DNA of 64,000 nucleotides, taken from assembly GCA_024653355.1 (NCBI GenBank), contig JANLFQ010000001.1:766576-830575 (forward strand), read 5' to 3'. The translations under genes and the position numbers were made by a program. How positions within the stretch are numbered: position 1 is the stretch's first letter; the number at the start of each line of letters is the position of its first letter. Under the pieces are notes generated by a model that was not told the DNA's origin, ran no database searches, and was given only the letters and a program-made list of their open reading frames with translations. Shown here piece after piece: positions 41,101-50,122 of the stretch. The DNA comes from a candidate division WOR-3 bacterium. Lineage in GTDB: Bacteria > Hydrothermota > Tepidihabitantia > Tepidihabitantales > Tepidihabitantaceae.

Positions 41101-43686
41101 ATGAACAGGAAGAAAAGAAGTGGCTGGCAAATCTTCGGCTGGGTCATCATCATCGGCCTGGTGCTTTTCACCGCTATTAGCCTTTTCTCATCAATCATCG
41201 GTAGAAATACCCCGGCAACAAATTACGGCGGGATTGTCGGCTACTATCTTGCCCGGGCTTTGATTTACCTGCTCGGCGGAATGAGTTTTCTCGTCCCGCT
41301 ATTTGCCGCCACGGCGGTCGTACTCAAACTCACGAAAAAGAAACAGTGGCGCCGGTTCACCGGTTTCGGCATTCTAAGTTTTGCTGTTCTCCTCGGCGCC
41401 GCAATCCTATCGTTCTATGCCGGACTGAAAACTCCCGAAGACAACTTCAGCGGCCAACTGGGACACACCTTGAGTACATTTCTCCTGCCCGTTCTGGGAC
41501 TGGGCTCGCTGGCATTCATCGGCCTGGGGTTTTACTGGGGATTTACCCTCTGGTTTCGAAAAACCAAGCCGGTTGATTTCAGCCGCTCGGCTATCATTTT
41601 GCTCTTCGGGATAATCCTCGACCTGTTTCTGGCTTATTTCCAGACCGAAACAATCGTCGCCGGCGCTGTTGGGCGTCTCGTCGTTGAATTTCTGAACAGT
41701 CTATTAGGCATCGGCACCCTGATTCTGCTCATCGTCTTGTTAATCGCACTCCTTATCGCCTCGGGGTTCACCTTACCAAAGTTGCAAAGCAATAAAATAA
41801 ATTGGGGCAAAGTTTACGACAAAATCCGCCGGTTATTGAGCCGTAAACCAGAACAAAAACCTATTATCACCGTTACATCAAATCAACCCGTTGACTCTTT
41901 ATCAGGCGAAAATCTGCCACCCCGGGACAGTGAAACTCATCCTTCTGTCCAACCCGCAGCCGGCGAACCTGCTAAATTAGTGCAACCGGCACCGGCACTC
42001 GTTCTTACCCAGCAACCCTTGCGTCCGCGCCGAAGCCAACTTGACCTGAACCAGTTCCAGAAAGAGTTTTTGAAGCGACTGGATACGCCCCAACCGGAAG
42101 ACAAACTGTTTAAAGACCCGGCGGAAGCTGAAGCCGAAGGTCAACTACTGATGGACAAATTAAAGCAGTTTGGTGTTGAAGGCAAGTTGATCTCCATCCT
42201 CTCGGGCCCAATGATTACCCGCTTTGAACTGGAACCAGCGCCCGGCATCCGGTGTAGTGGAATCGAGAGCCTCGCCGACGACATCGCCCTTGCCCTTTCG
42301 GCAGAACGAGTCCGCATTCTTGCACCGATTCCCGGTAAAAGTGCCGTTGGGATTGAAATTCCAAACAAGACCCGGCGCACCGTCTATCTCAGAGAGGTAA
42401 TTACCAGCCCGGCATTTCAGCAGGTTAACTCGCCGCTTGGCTTTGCCCTTGGCACAACGATAACCGGTGAACCCTACTGTGCCGACATCCGTCAGATGCC
42501 CCATGTTCTCATCGCCGGCACAACCGGCTCCGGCAAATCGGTCTGCATCAACTCCATCATTATGTCAATTATCTACCGCTCAACTCCGGACGAAGTCCGC
42601 TTCCTCACCATCGACCCCAAGCAACTCGAACTGCCGATTTACAATCCGATCCCTCACCTCCTCTCCAAAACAACCACCAATCCGGAACGGGTTGTGGGCG
42701 AACTCACCCGCATCGTGAACATTATGGAAGCCCGCTACAGTGAATTTGCCGAACTCGGAGTCCGGGACATCTCCAGTTATAATGCCCGCTGTTCGGAATT
42801 GGGCAAGAAAAAGAAACCTTATATCGTTGTGGTAATTGATGAGCTCGCCGACCTGATGCAACGCGCCCCCACCGAAATTGAAGCCCGTATCATCCGGCTC
42901 GCTCAAATGTCGCGGGCGGTCGGTATCCATTTAATACTCGCCACCCAGCGACCTTCGGTTGATGTCATCACCGGACTCATCAAAGCAAACTTCCCCTGTC
43001 GCATTGCTTTTCAGGTCGCTACTAAAGTTGACTCCCGCACCATTCTTGATGCCAACGGCGCTGAATCGCTCCTTGGCAGAGGTGATATGCTCTTTTTGCC
43101 CCCCGGTAAAGGCGACGCCATCCGTCTCCACGGCTGCTTTGTGTCGGAAAAGGCGGCTAAGGGTGTGGTTGACCTCTGGGCGACAAGATACCTCACCGAA
43201 ATCCTTTCCGAATTTGTTGACGAACCGGAGCAAAAGGCGCAGGAGATTGTCCAGCAGGAACTTACCGATGTTTTCTACGACCCGCGCTTTGCTGCCCGGG
43301 GACGCAAACTGGAACAACTCCAGACCATACTTCCGGAGGAAATTCTTGACAAAATCCTCACGCGCCGGTATTATGAGCCGTTAGAAGAGGAGGTCGGGAA
43401 CAACCACCCGACTGGTAATGAAGATGAAGCAATTAATGGCGAATTTGACAATCTTTTTACCGAAGCGGCACGGCTTGTTGTTCTGCACAAAGAAGCCTCG
43501 GTCTCGATGCTCCAGCGCCGACTTGATGTTGGTTGGGCGCGTGCCGGTCGCATCATCGACCAGCTGGAACGGGCGGGAATCGTTGGACCGCATGCCGGTA
43601 GCAAACCACGTAAGGTGTTGATTCAAGATGAAGCCGAATTAACTAAAAAATTGGCGGAGATGTTTAAACAAAATGAAAGACCCTAA
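41101..43686 (+). CDS. ftsK: DNA translocase FtsK
   Basis: 861 aa. Four membrane helices occupy the first ~190 residues, followed by a Pro/Gln-rich linker (about 240-320) and the translocase motor: Walker A GTTGSGKS (473-480), Walker B VVVIDELADLM and FRIAFQVATKVDSRTILD-like PCRIAFQVATKVDSRTILDA. The C-terminal gamma domain has EASVSMLQRRLDVGWARAGR, a winged helix that reads KOPS-type sequences. It coordinates chromosome dimer resolution and division. It starts four bases after the M50 gene, and its stop overlaps the next gene by 14 bases. Confidence 0.95.
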   Translation: MNRKKRSGWQIFGWVIIIGLVLFTAISLFSSIIGRNTPATNYGGIVGYYLARALIYLLGGMSFLVPLFAATAVVLKLTKKKQWRRFTGFGILSFAVLLGAAILSFYAGLKTPEDNFSGQLGHTLSTFLLPVLGLGSLAFIGLGFYWGFTLWFRKTKPVDFSRSAIILLFGIILDLFLAYFQTETIVAGAVGRLVVEFLNSLLGIGTLILLIVLLIALLIASGFTLPKLQSNKINWGKVYDKIRRLLSRKPEQKPIITVTSNQPVDSLSGENLPPRDSETHPSVQPAAGEPAKLVQPAPALVLTQQPLRPRRSQLDLNQFQKEFLKRLDTPQPEDKLFKDPAEAEAEGQLLMDKLKQFGVEGKLISILSGPMITRFELEPAPGIRCSGIESLADDIALALSAERVRILAPIPGKSAVGIEIPNKTRRTVYLREVITSPAFQQVNSPLGFALGTTITGEPYCADIRQMPHVLIAGTTGSGKSVCINSIIMSIIYRSTPDEVRFLTIDPKQLELPIYNPIPHLLSKTTTNPERVVGELTRIVNIMEARYSEFAELGVRDISSYNARCSELGKKKKPYIVVVIDELADLMQRAPTEIEARIIRLAQMSRAVGIHLILATQRPSVDVITGLIKANFPCRIAFQVATKVDSRTILDANGAESLLGRGDMLFLPPGKGDAIRLHGCFVSEKAAKGVVDLWATRYLTEILSEFVDEPEQKAQEIVQQELTDVFYDPRFAARGRKLEQLQTILPEEILDKILTRRYYEPLEEEVGNNHPTGNEDEAINGEFDNLFTEAARLVVLHKEASVSMLQRRLDVGWARAGRIIDQLERAGIVGPHAGSKPRKVLIQDEAELTKKLAEMFKQNERP

Positions 43687-44335
43687 AGTTTATCGCAAAT
43701 GGATAAAGGCAATTGTTGCCACCATCCCCTGTCAGACCGACAGTGAGGTGGTAAACTTTATCAACTCCTTATCCGAAGCCAAGACCCATGCCCCGCAGCC
43801 CGAAATAGTGGTTGACGACCACTGGTTCTGTACCCGGCGGTATCACGACCCGGTATCACAGGAGAACCTCCTTGAGATTTACATCGGCTCCCAGAAATCG
43901 GGCAGTGAGTGGATGGGTTACGACCGCATCGATCCCCGCTGGCTTGATGCCGAAGGTCGAGACCTTGACCGGTGGGAACTTACCCGAGCCTATATGCGAC
44001 CCAAATATCGTGGGCTCAACTATGCCCCATTTATGGTGGAACTTGTCATTGCCCTGTGCAAGAAAAACCGGGGCTACTCGGTTGTTGCCTATCCCCGTCA
44101 TGTAGCAATGCTTGTGACACTTATTAAAATGGGATTTCGAACCTTGGAGGGAAATTACGACGCCACCCTCAAAAGAATCCTCGACCAGGGGTTACGCTGG
44201 TATCGTAACGACACATCCCAGCGCCGACTTTACTATGCGCAGGAATTCCGGCCCTTCATTATTGAAGGTAGCTTTATTATGGAAAAAAGGGTCGCACCGG
44301 TCACTCTCTGGGAATTTCTCTGGCAGAAAATTTAA
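43673..44335 (+). CDS. Possible GNAT-fold protein, unknown function
   Basis: 220 aa, not confidently recognised. The middle part reads WELTRAYMRPKYRGLNYAPF then MVELVIALCKKNRGYSVVAY and LVTLIKMGFRTLEG, which looks like the GNAT acetyltransferase arrangement (a beta-strand, the RxxGxA-like loop, helix, strand, then an MGF motif). An N-terminal segment with KWIKAIVATIPC and a beta-rich part HWFCTRRYHDPVSQENLLEI precede it. It overlaps ftsK by 14 nt, so it is probably translated together with it. It ends with a 4-nt convergent overlap with the ROK gene. Confidence 0.55.
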   Translation: MKDPKVYRKWIKAIVATIPCQTDSEVVNFINSLSEAKTHAPQPEIVVDDHWFCTRRYHDPVSQENLLEIYIGSQKSGSEWMGYDRIDPRWLDAEGRDLDRWELTRAYMRPKYRGLNYAPFMVELVIALCKKNRGYSVVAYPRHVAMLVTLIKMGFRTLEGNYDATLKRILDQGLRWYRNDTSQRRLYYAQEFRPFIIEGSFIMEKRVAPVTLWEFLWQKI

Positions 44336-45339
44336 TTATCTTTCGCAATAAACCTGTTAAGTTGACTCGCCCCTAAAATTCCTGCCTTCTCCCGCAATTG
44401 GGACAGAACGACTTTTACTTTTCGCGGCCCAAGATAGGTACGACTGAAAACAGTGGTTTTAACCGCCTGAAGTAAAGGTAGCCCCAGCCCACTCAGCCCG
44501 CCACCGATAACAACAATTTCCGGGTCAAGTACCATGATCGCATTGTATATCCCGATTCCCAGTAAGTAGCCCATTTCACCAATTACCCGGCGGGCAATCC
44601 TGTCACCCAGCTTTGCCGCTTTGCCAATCTCCCGCGGCGTCAATCTTTTTAAATCGTATCCCACCAAATTCCAGATTCGGCTCTGGTCATTTGTATTTGG
44701 GGGAAATAGCGCCAACTGTTTGCGTAAATTAGAAAAGTTCGCCTGCTCCTGTCGTAAAAGCCGCCGGCAATTTCGCACCAGCGCCCGGGCATTGACATAA
44801 CTTTCAAGACAGCCATTATTACCACAGGAACAGGCGGGACCGTGCAAAGAAACTACGGTATGGCCCAGTTCACCGGCAAAAAAGTTTGCCCCAAAAACCG
44901 GTTGATTGTTAGCGACAATCCCGCTGCCCACCCCGGTCCCGAGCGTCAAGACCAGAACATCACGACAGTTTTGCGCCGCACCAAAAAGCCACTCACCAAT
45001 TGCTACCGCATCTGCATCGTTCGCACAGAATACATCAAGCCCGGTTAACCGGGCCAGGGTATCTTTAACTGGTGTTTGGGTCCACAGCGGAAGATTGGGC
45101 GAAAAAATCACCAGCCCGGACCGACAGTCCACAAGTCCGGCAACACCAACCCCTAAAACTCGGACGGGATATTCCCGGCTCCATTTGGCAACCGTCTTCG
45201 CCAATCGGGCTAAAATTGTCTGCGCTGGTTCATCAGGACTGGAGTTGAGCCGCGACCGGCATATCACTCTCCCCTTTGGGTCTACGACTCCGATTTTGAT
45301 GTTCGTCCCGCCGATATCAACCCCAATCGCAAACTCCAT
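44332..45339 (-). CDS. ROK-family sugar kinase (glucokinase-like)
   Basis: 335 aa. The N-terminal phosphate loop reads AIGVDIGGTNIKIGVVDPKG; VLVLTLGTGVGSGIV and the ROK zinc motif CSCGNNGCLES (His/Cys ligands with GELGHTVV) are present, as is the catalytic Asp in FCANDADAVAIGEW. It phosphorylates glucose, N-acetylglucosamine or a related sugar. It is eight bases downstream of the GlmU-like gene, suggesting a role in amino-sugar nucleotide supply. It is not a ROK repressor: there is no N-terminal helix-turn-helix. Confidence 0.88.
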   Translation of the reverse strand: MEFAIGVDIGGTNIKIGVVDPKGRVICRSRLNSSPDEPAQTILARLAKTVAKWSREYPVRVLGVGVAGLVDCRSGLVIFSPNLPLWTQTPVKDTLARLTGLDVFCANDADAVAIGEWLFGAAQNCRDVLVLTLGTGVGSGIVANNQPVFGANFFAGELGHTVVSLHGPACSCGNNGCLESYVNARALVRNCRRLLRQEQANFSNLRKQLALFPPNTNDQSRIWNLVGYDLKRLTPREIGKAAKLGDRIARRVIGEMGYLLGIGIYNAIMVLDPEIVVIGGGLSGLGLPLLQAVKTTVFSRTYLGPRKVKVVLSQLREKAGILGASQLNRFIAKDN

Positions 45340-45347
45340 AACAGGGA

Positions 45348-46466
45348 TTAACGCGAACGCTCGTAAATCTGCAAAAGCAGTTGCTCATACACCGGGCTCA
45401 TCGTGACCCCGCGCCGCGCCATCACCCGCTGCGCACAATCCACCAGCTCCTTGCGACGCCAGCGTCTTTTTTTACCCCAGGCAAATGAGGGCAGAATTTT
45501 GGGAGTCAGTCCGGATTCAAACCAGTTGGCAAATGTGCCCAGTACCGCACCGGTCGGTAGCAAAGTGCCAATTGATGTCTTGACATGATCACCGATAAAA
45601 CAGCCCAGTTTGACCATTCCGGTGTCGAACTTCCGCGCACCGATCTTCACCCGCACCGGTTGATAATTATTTTTAAGGTCCGAGTTTGTGGTTAGCGCCC
45701 CTAAATTAACCCACTCGCCGACAAAACTGTGCCCCAGAAAACCGGCGTGATGTTTATTGGCATAACCCTGAAACACGCACTCTTCAACCTCCCCGCCAAT
45801 CCGGCACTGAGGACCAAAACTGCAACCCGGTCGGACAAAAGCGCCATCGACTATGGTCCCGGGTCCGATATAGCAAGGTCCTTCAACCACACTGCCCGGA
45901 CGCACCTCAGCCCCCTGATCGAGAAAAACCGGCCCCTTTTCCGTAACGACCTGCGCTCCCGGATAGATTTTACCGCCCTTTTTAACAAACACCGAACGCC
46001 TTTTTCGGACTGAATTAAGTTCCCGCTGAAGTTCTTGATAATTAAGCCGCACAATATCCCAGGGATAAAAAACCGCTTCGGCAGCAATCTCCCTTGCCGG
46101 CAGGCGCTTTAAATCGGGCAGCACTGTACGGCCAGTATGCCGATTTAACCTGAACCCGATGGTTCTTCCCCTCGCAGTAAACTTTTCCTCAGACCCCGCA
46201 ATCGGGATAGGCTCAAAAAGAATTGCGCCGGCATAGAGAAAAAGCGCCGGTTGACTCGGCGCCTCGTTTATTCTGGCTGCGGGATACTTTTCCGCAACAA
46301 GTGCTGCAATCTCCTTTCGTACCCAGAAAAAAAACTCTTCCCCGGGATACAACTTTTGTATTTTTTCTAAGAGGCTAAAACAACCGCATCTCAACTCAAA
46401 AATCGCCCTCAGGTCGATGATCGGGCCAAAATTGCGCCCAGAATTCCCCTCATAAATACAAATCAT
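45348..46466 (-). CDS. GlmU-like sugar nucleotidyltransferase/acyltransferase (GlmU_alt type)
   Basis: 372 aa. The N-terminal half is a divergent nucleotidyltransferase domain (ICIYEGNSGRNFGPIIDLRA) and the C-terminal half a left-handed beta-helix with hexapeptide repeats: IYPGAQVVTEKGPVFLDQGA, PCYIGPGTIVDGAFVRPGCS, GFLGHSFVGEWVNLGALTTN and VKTSIGTLLPTGAVLG. This order matches the Bacteroidetes-type alternative GlmU, which makes UDP-N-acetylglucosamine. The preferred start is ATG 46466, five bases after a -10 box; an ATG at 46472 is in frame but overlaps that box. Confidence 0.8.
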   Translation of the reverse strand: MICIYEGNSGRNFGPIIDLRAIFELRCGCFSLLEKIQKLYPGEEFFFWVRKEIAALVAEKYPAARINEAPSQPALFLYAGAILFEPIPIAGSEEKFTARGRTIGFRLNRHTGRTVLPDLKRLPAREIAAEAVFYPWDIVRLNYQELQRELNSVRKRRSVFVKKGGKIYPGAQVVTEKGPVFLDQGAEVRPGSVVEGPCYIGPGTIVDGAFVRPGCSFGPQCRIGGEVEECVFQGYANKHHAGFLGHSFVGEWVNLGALTTNSDLKNNYQPVRVKIGARKFDTGMVKLGCFIGDHVKTSIGTLLPTGAVLGTFANWFESGLTPKILPSFAWGKKRRWRRKELVDCAQRVMARRGVTMSPVYEQLLLQIYERSR

Positions 46467-46471
46467 AGCCA

Positions 46472-46500
46472 AGAATAATAACCGCGCCTGTGCCTGTCAA
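46472..46500 (-). promoter_or_regulatory. GlmU-like/ROK operon promoter (leaderless)
   Basis: TTGACA (46500-46495, minus strand), a 17-nt spacer and TATTCT (46477-46472). ATG 46466 follows after five bases. Confidence 0.5.
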
Positions 46501-46534
46501 CTGGCAGCAGGGAAAATAAACCTTTTATAAAAGT

Positions 46535-47476
46535 CTACTGCTTAAAGCACTCCTGCCTTTTGTGCAGAATCGTCCACTGCTCGTCAACATAACGCTGAAT
46601 TTCGGCGATGACCTTCGCACCTTCGGGGTGTTCAAACAGATGCCGGAATCGGCCCTGGGGCTTCAAGAACTCTTCGACCGGCAACTTCTTGGACGGCTCG
46701 TAGTTGATTTTGTAAGAACCGTTTTCGTACTCATAGATGGGCCAGTAGCAGGTATCAGCAGCAAGTTTGGACAGTTTCACCGTCTCGCCCGGTTGATGGC
46801 GCCAGCCCAACGGACAGGGCACCAGCACATTTAAAAATGTTGGGCCCGGGGTCAAGAGCGCCTTCTGGACTTTCTGCACCAAATCGCGCCAGAAGAAAAC
46901 CGTTGTCTGCGCCGCATAAGGAACCTCATGACCGATGACAATCTCCATAATGTTCTTGCGATGCTGGACTTTGCCCGGCAGAATTTTGCCCGCGGGTGAT
47001 GTTGTCGTATCCGCTCCATAGGGCGTCGCTGAAGAGCGCTGAATACCGGTGTTCATGTACGCCTCATTGTTGGTGCAAACATAGAGAAACCGGTGTCTTC
47101 TTTCCAGTGCGCCGGAAAGCGCCTGCAGTCCAATATCATAAGTCCCACCGTCACCGGCAAAGGCGATGATTGCAATATCCTCATTAATCCGCCCCGTCTT
47201 GCGCAAGAACCGATAAGCCGCCTCCACCCCAGCCGCGGTTGAAGCCGCGGTTTCAAAGGCGGTATGAATCATTGGCACCTGCCAGGCGCTGTGCGGGTAA
47301 ATCGACGAGAAGATTTCGAGACAACCGGTAGCCATCGTTGTCACCACCGGCATACCGGCAGTCTGGGCGGCAAGCATAATCTGCCGCACCGCCAGCGCTT
47401 CACCGCAACCAGCACAGGCGCGATGACCGTGCGAAAAAAGTTCCTGATTTTTTGCCAGGTCAGCAAGTTTCAACAT
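46535..47476 (-). CDS. porB: Pyruvate:ferredoxin oxidoreductase, beta subunit
   Basis: 313 aa. The thiamine-diphosphate site is visible: GHRACAGCGEALAVRQIM, TTMATGCLEIFSSIYPHSAW and the Mg-binding GDGGTYDIGLQALSGALERR with NNEAYMNTGIQRSSATPYGA. The beta subunit holds TPP and one cluster. It is the last gene of the four-subunit operon. The ATG at 47476 is preferred; an in-frame GTG six bases earlier is possible. Confidence 0.92.
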   Translation of the reverse strand: MLKLADLAKNQELFSHGHRACAGCGEALAVRQIMLAAQTAGMPVVTTMATGCLEIFSSIYPHSAWQVPMIHTAFETAASTAAGVEAAYRFLRKTGRINEDIAIIAFAGDGGTYDIGLQALSGALERRHRFLYVCTNNEAYMNTGIQRSSATPYGADTTTSPAGKILPGKVQHRKNIMEIVIGHEVPYAAQTTVFFWRDLVQKVQKALLTPGPTFLNVLVPCPLGWRHQPGETVKLSKLAADTCYWPIYEYENGSYKINYEPSKKLPVEEFLKPQGRFRHLFEHPEGAKVIAEIQRYVDEQWTILHKRQECFKQ

Positions 47477-47478
47477 TT

Positions 47479-48633
47479 TCACCTCACTCCCACATAAGTT
47501 ACCAGTTCATCCTTTTTCCCCGAAAGGACCTGCTCATAAACCGCAATCGCATCGTCCGGGGAAAACTCCTTACCACCCAAGCCGTAAACATAGGAATAAA
47601 CCTGCGGCTTTTCCTTCAGGTCATAAAGGACTGAAGTTACTTCGGTGAACAACGGTCCACCATAAGAGTTAACCGCATCCGCCCGGTCGAGGACACCAAT
47701 CCTCTTAAACTTGCTCAGACTTTCCTTTAAAAGTTGCCACACCAGCGGCCGGTAAACTCGCAATTTCACCATCCCGACCTTTTTCCCTTGCGCCCGCATT
47801 CGGTCAACCGCAACCCGGCAGGTCCCGCAGGCTGAGCCCATCAAAAGCAAAACCGCTTCGGCATCTTCACACCTGTACTCTTCAAGCACGGGATAAGTTC
47901 GGCCAAAACGCTTGCCGAACTCCTCCTGAACCGCCTGGATAATTGGTAGCGTCTGGTTCATCCCTTCAATCTCACCCCGTTTGAACTCAAAGTAGTAATC
48001 CTGTAATGTCGCGGGACCGACAAGAATCGGGTTCCGCCAGTCCAGAAGATTGTACTGGGGTTGCCGGACCCCGAGAAAATCTCGCACCGCCTGGTCGTCC
48101 AGAGTTTCAATTCGCTCCTGACAGTGGGAAAGAATGAACCCATCAATTGCCACCAGTGCCGGCAGATTCGCCTTTTCGGCAATTTTGACCGCCTGAATAA
48201 GTGTATCATAGCCTTCTTGCACCGTTTCGCAGAAAAACTGCATCCAGCCGGAATCCCGCGACGCCAGGGAATCGGAATGGTCACCGTGGATGTTCAAAGG
48301 CGAAGAAAGCGAACGGGACGCAACCGCCATCACAATCGGCAACCGTAACCCCGCAGCGATAAAAAGCATCTCGTGCATCAGTGCCAGTCCCTGGGAAGCG
48401 GTCGCCGTCATCACCCGACAACCACACGCCGCCGCACCGATGCAGGCGGTCATCGCGGAATGTTCGCTCTCCACCGCCACAAACTCGGTATCAACCTCAC
48501 CATCACTAACATAATTAGAGAACAACTGGACAATCTCAGTCGATGGGGTAATCGGGTACGCTGCGACCACATCAGGGTTAATCTGCTTCATCGCGTAGGC
48601 CATTGCCTCGTTACCCGTCTTGGCAAGAATCAT
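47479..48633 (-). CDS. porA: Pyruvate:ferredoxin oxidoreductase, alpha subunit
   Basis: 384 aa from the ATG at 48633, which has a GGAG site; a longer reading to 48693 lies in the previous gene. It has TGNEAMAYAMKQINPDVVAA and YPITPSTEIVQLFSNYV (pyruvate-binding region), FVAVESEHSAMTACIGAAAC, and TATASQGLALMHEMLFIAAG. The other half of the active site is supplied by PorB. The complex oxidises pyruvate, or another 2-oxoacid, to acyl-CoA and CO2 with reduced ferredoxin, typical of anaerobes. Confidence 0.93.
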   Translation of the reverse strand: MILAKTGNEAMAYAMKQINPDVVAAYPITPSTEIVQLFSNYVSDGEVDTEFVAVESEHSAMTACIGAAACGCRVMTATASQGLALMHEMLFIAAGLRLPIVMAVASRSLSSPLNIHGDHSDSLASRDSGWMQFFCETVQEGYDTLIQAVKIAEKANLPALVAIDGFILSHCQERIETLDDQAVRDFLGVRQPQYNLLDWRNPILVGPATLQDYYFEFKRGEIEGMNQTLPIIQAVQEEFGKRFGRTYPVLEEYRCEDAEAVLLLMGSACGTCRVAVDRMRAQGKKVGMVKLRVYRPLVWQLLKESLSKFKRIGVLDRADAVNSYGGPLFTEVTSVLYDLKEKPQVYSYVYGLGGKEFSPDDAIAVYEQVLSGKKDELVTYVGVR

Positions 48634-48914
48634 TTTCGCTCCTTTTCCATTGTAATTGCCTTTGCCGGACATATACTGGCGCAGTTTCCACACCCTTTAC
48701 AATATTCGTAGTTAATCCCAATCACCTTGCCCTCTTTAACCATAATTGAACTGTCCGGGCAGTATATCCAGCACATCAGACACTGTTTACACTTCTCCTT
48801 ATCCCATACCGGTCGCTTACTGCGCCAGGCACCGGTTTTATTTTCCTTTACCGCTGCCATATCGGTAATTATTGCACCGCAGGGCAACTCGCGCCATCCT
48901 TTAAGTTTCGCCAT
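48630..48914 (-). CDS. porD: Pyruvate:ferredoxin oxidoreductase, delta (ferredoxin) subunit
   Basis: 94 aa. Two [4Fe-4S] motifs are present: CKQCLMCWIYCPDSSI and CKGCGNCASICPAKAITM. The N-terminal LPCGAIITDMAAVKENKTGA fits the PorD family. It relays electrons from the TPP site to free ferredoxin. The gene overlaps porA by four bases. ATG 48914 has an AGGAG site and is preferred to GTG 48917. Confidence 0.93.
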   Translation of the reverse strand: MAKLKGWRELPCGAIITDMAAVKENKTGAWRSKRPVWDKEKCKQCLMCWIYCPDSSIMVKEGKVIGINYEYCKGCGNCASICPAKAITMEKERK

Positions 48915-48924
48915 CACTCCTCCT

Positions 48925-49509
48925 TTAAGCCAGCCCCTTTACCTCATCAAAAGCGCGCCGGATACTTTTCAAATTGTCCTCAACCAGTTTTGACTGGCCC
49001 CGAAACTTTACCGATAGTTTTTCTTTTATCGCCTCAAGCATCGGCTCCAGCTGGAGCACGCCGGTAACCCGAACCAGTGCGCCCAGCATCGGTGTGTTGG
49101 GTACATCACGTCCTATTGTCTCCAGCGCAATTCTCGACGCATCAACTGTATACACCTTAACTGTTGCGGGCAAAGATAACCTCTTGCGCAACTCCTCAGG
49201 ACTCTCGGTGGTATTGACCAGAAGAATCCCGTTATCTTTCAAACCGTCAATGACCCGGGCAGGTTCAATCAATGAAGAGTCCAGGACCACAACGATGTCC
49301 GGGGTTTTTATCCCGGAATGGGAGTAAATCGGCTTATCAGCCAGCCGGTTAAAAGCGGTCACGGGTGCTCCCATCCGTTCTGGACCATACTCCGGAAACG
49401 CCTGAATGAACTTCCCGGTGTCCAGTGCCGCTTCGCCAAATAACAACGCTGCAGTCTTGGCTCCTTGACCACCACGACCGTGCCAACGAATTTCAAGAAC
49501 TTCACTCAT
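48925..49509 (-). CDS. porG: Pyruvate:ferredoxin oxidoreductase, gamma subunit
   Basis: 194 aa from the ATG at 49509 with GGAGG just upstream; a longer frame to 49545 has no such site. It starts with EIRWHGRGGQGAKTAALLFG (the GRGGQG motif), followed by FIQAFPEYGPERMGAPVTAF and DVPNTPMLGALVRVTGVL. It is the first gene of porGDAB, the typical order of the four-subunit enzyme. The promoter is uncertain. Confidence 0.93.
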   Translation of the reverse strand: MSEVLEIRWHGRGGQGAKTAALLFGEAALDTGKFIQAFPEYGPERMGAPVTAFNRLADKPIYSHSGIKTPDIVVVLDSSLIEPARVIDGLKDNGILLVNTTESPEELRKRLSLPATVKVYTVDASRIALETIGRDVPNTPMLGALVRVTGVLQLEPMLEAIKEKLSVKFRGQSKLVEDNLKSIRRAFDEVKGLA

Positions 49510-50087
49510 TGTGCCTCCATTTTCTATTGCCAGAGTAAAACACATCCCGTATAGTTAGACTTAAATTTTACCACCGGACAAATACGATGTCAAAATCGGC
49601 ACTCAACTTTTACAAATCCATTGTGAAAAATATCAAATCAGGTTAATGCCCAAGGCACCACAACACAACCTTTATATTAAGTTACGAAAAAACAGCGTAA
49701 GGTGACAGAAACCCGTCCCCCCAATAGTTCGGGGGCAATCCCTGGGATAGTTTTCTATATCCCTGCTAACATAACCCCTGTTACCATACCTGTCATTCTA
49801 CCAAAAACCATTTCAGAAACCGTTCCGGACTCTATCTTATTGATAATCAATAAGGTTATGCTAAAAACCATCATACCCACCCCTTTATTAAACACAATCC
49901 CGATAACCACCTGACCTGACATTAATACCGTCCGTTGGTCTATTTCCCATTCTGCCTCAAGGACCGCTTTGTAATAGGTAACCCGTACCCATTACCCGGA
50001 ATTCTTACCCAACCTCTGGTATGTAACCCACCATACCATTAACCATCTCCCACCTCTAAATTATCCGTTTTGATTTTACCGCACAAT
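49510..50087. other. Long intergenic region with several dyads, no recognised gene
   Basis: Between divergent porG and dnaE. No convincing ORF. Hairpins are visible: CCCCC/GGGGG (49718-49735), GGGATA/TATCCC (49744-49763), CTTATTGAT-A-ATCAATAAG (49836-49854) and TGGTATG/CATACCA (50017-50038). From about 49640 the plus strand is poor in G and rich in C and A. The dnaE promoter follows at 50088. Confidence 0.45.
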
Positions 50088-50115
50088 TTGACACCGACTG
50101 TAAAAAGGCTATAAC
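50088..50115 (+). promoter_or_regulatory. dnaE promoter (leaderless)
   Basis: TTGACA (50088-50093), a 16-nt spacer and TATAAC (50110-50115). ATG 50123 follows after seven bases. Confidence 0.55.
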
Positions 50116-50122
50116 AACTTTG

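Noticed and set aside
48634-48693. Longer N-terminus of PorA
   Set aside because: It overlaps porD by over 60 nt; the conserved family start and the ribosome binding site point to 48633.
49717-49763. Two hairpins as an intrinsic terminator
   Set aside because: No run of T follows either stem on the plus strand, and no gene ends just upstream on that strand.
49702-49914. 70-aa ORF in the porG-dnaE gap
   Set aside because: Low-complexity Ile/Pro/Thr-rich reading, no ribosome binding site, interrupted by hairpins; likely chance.
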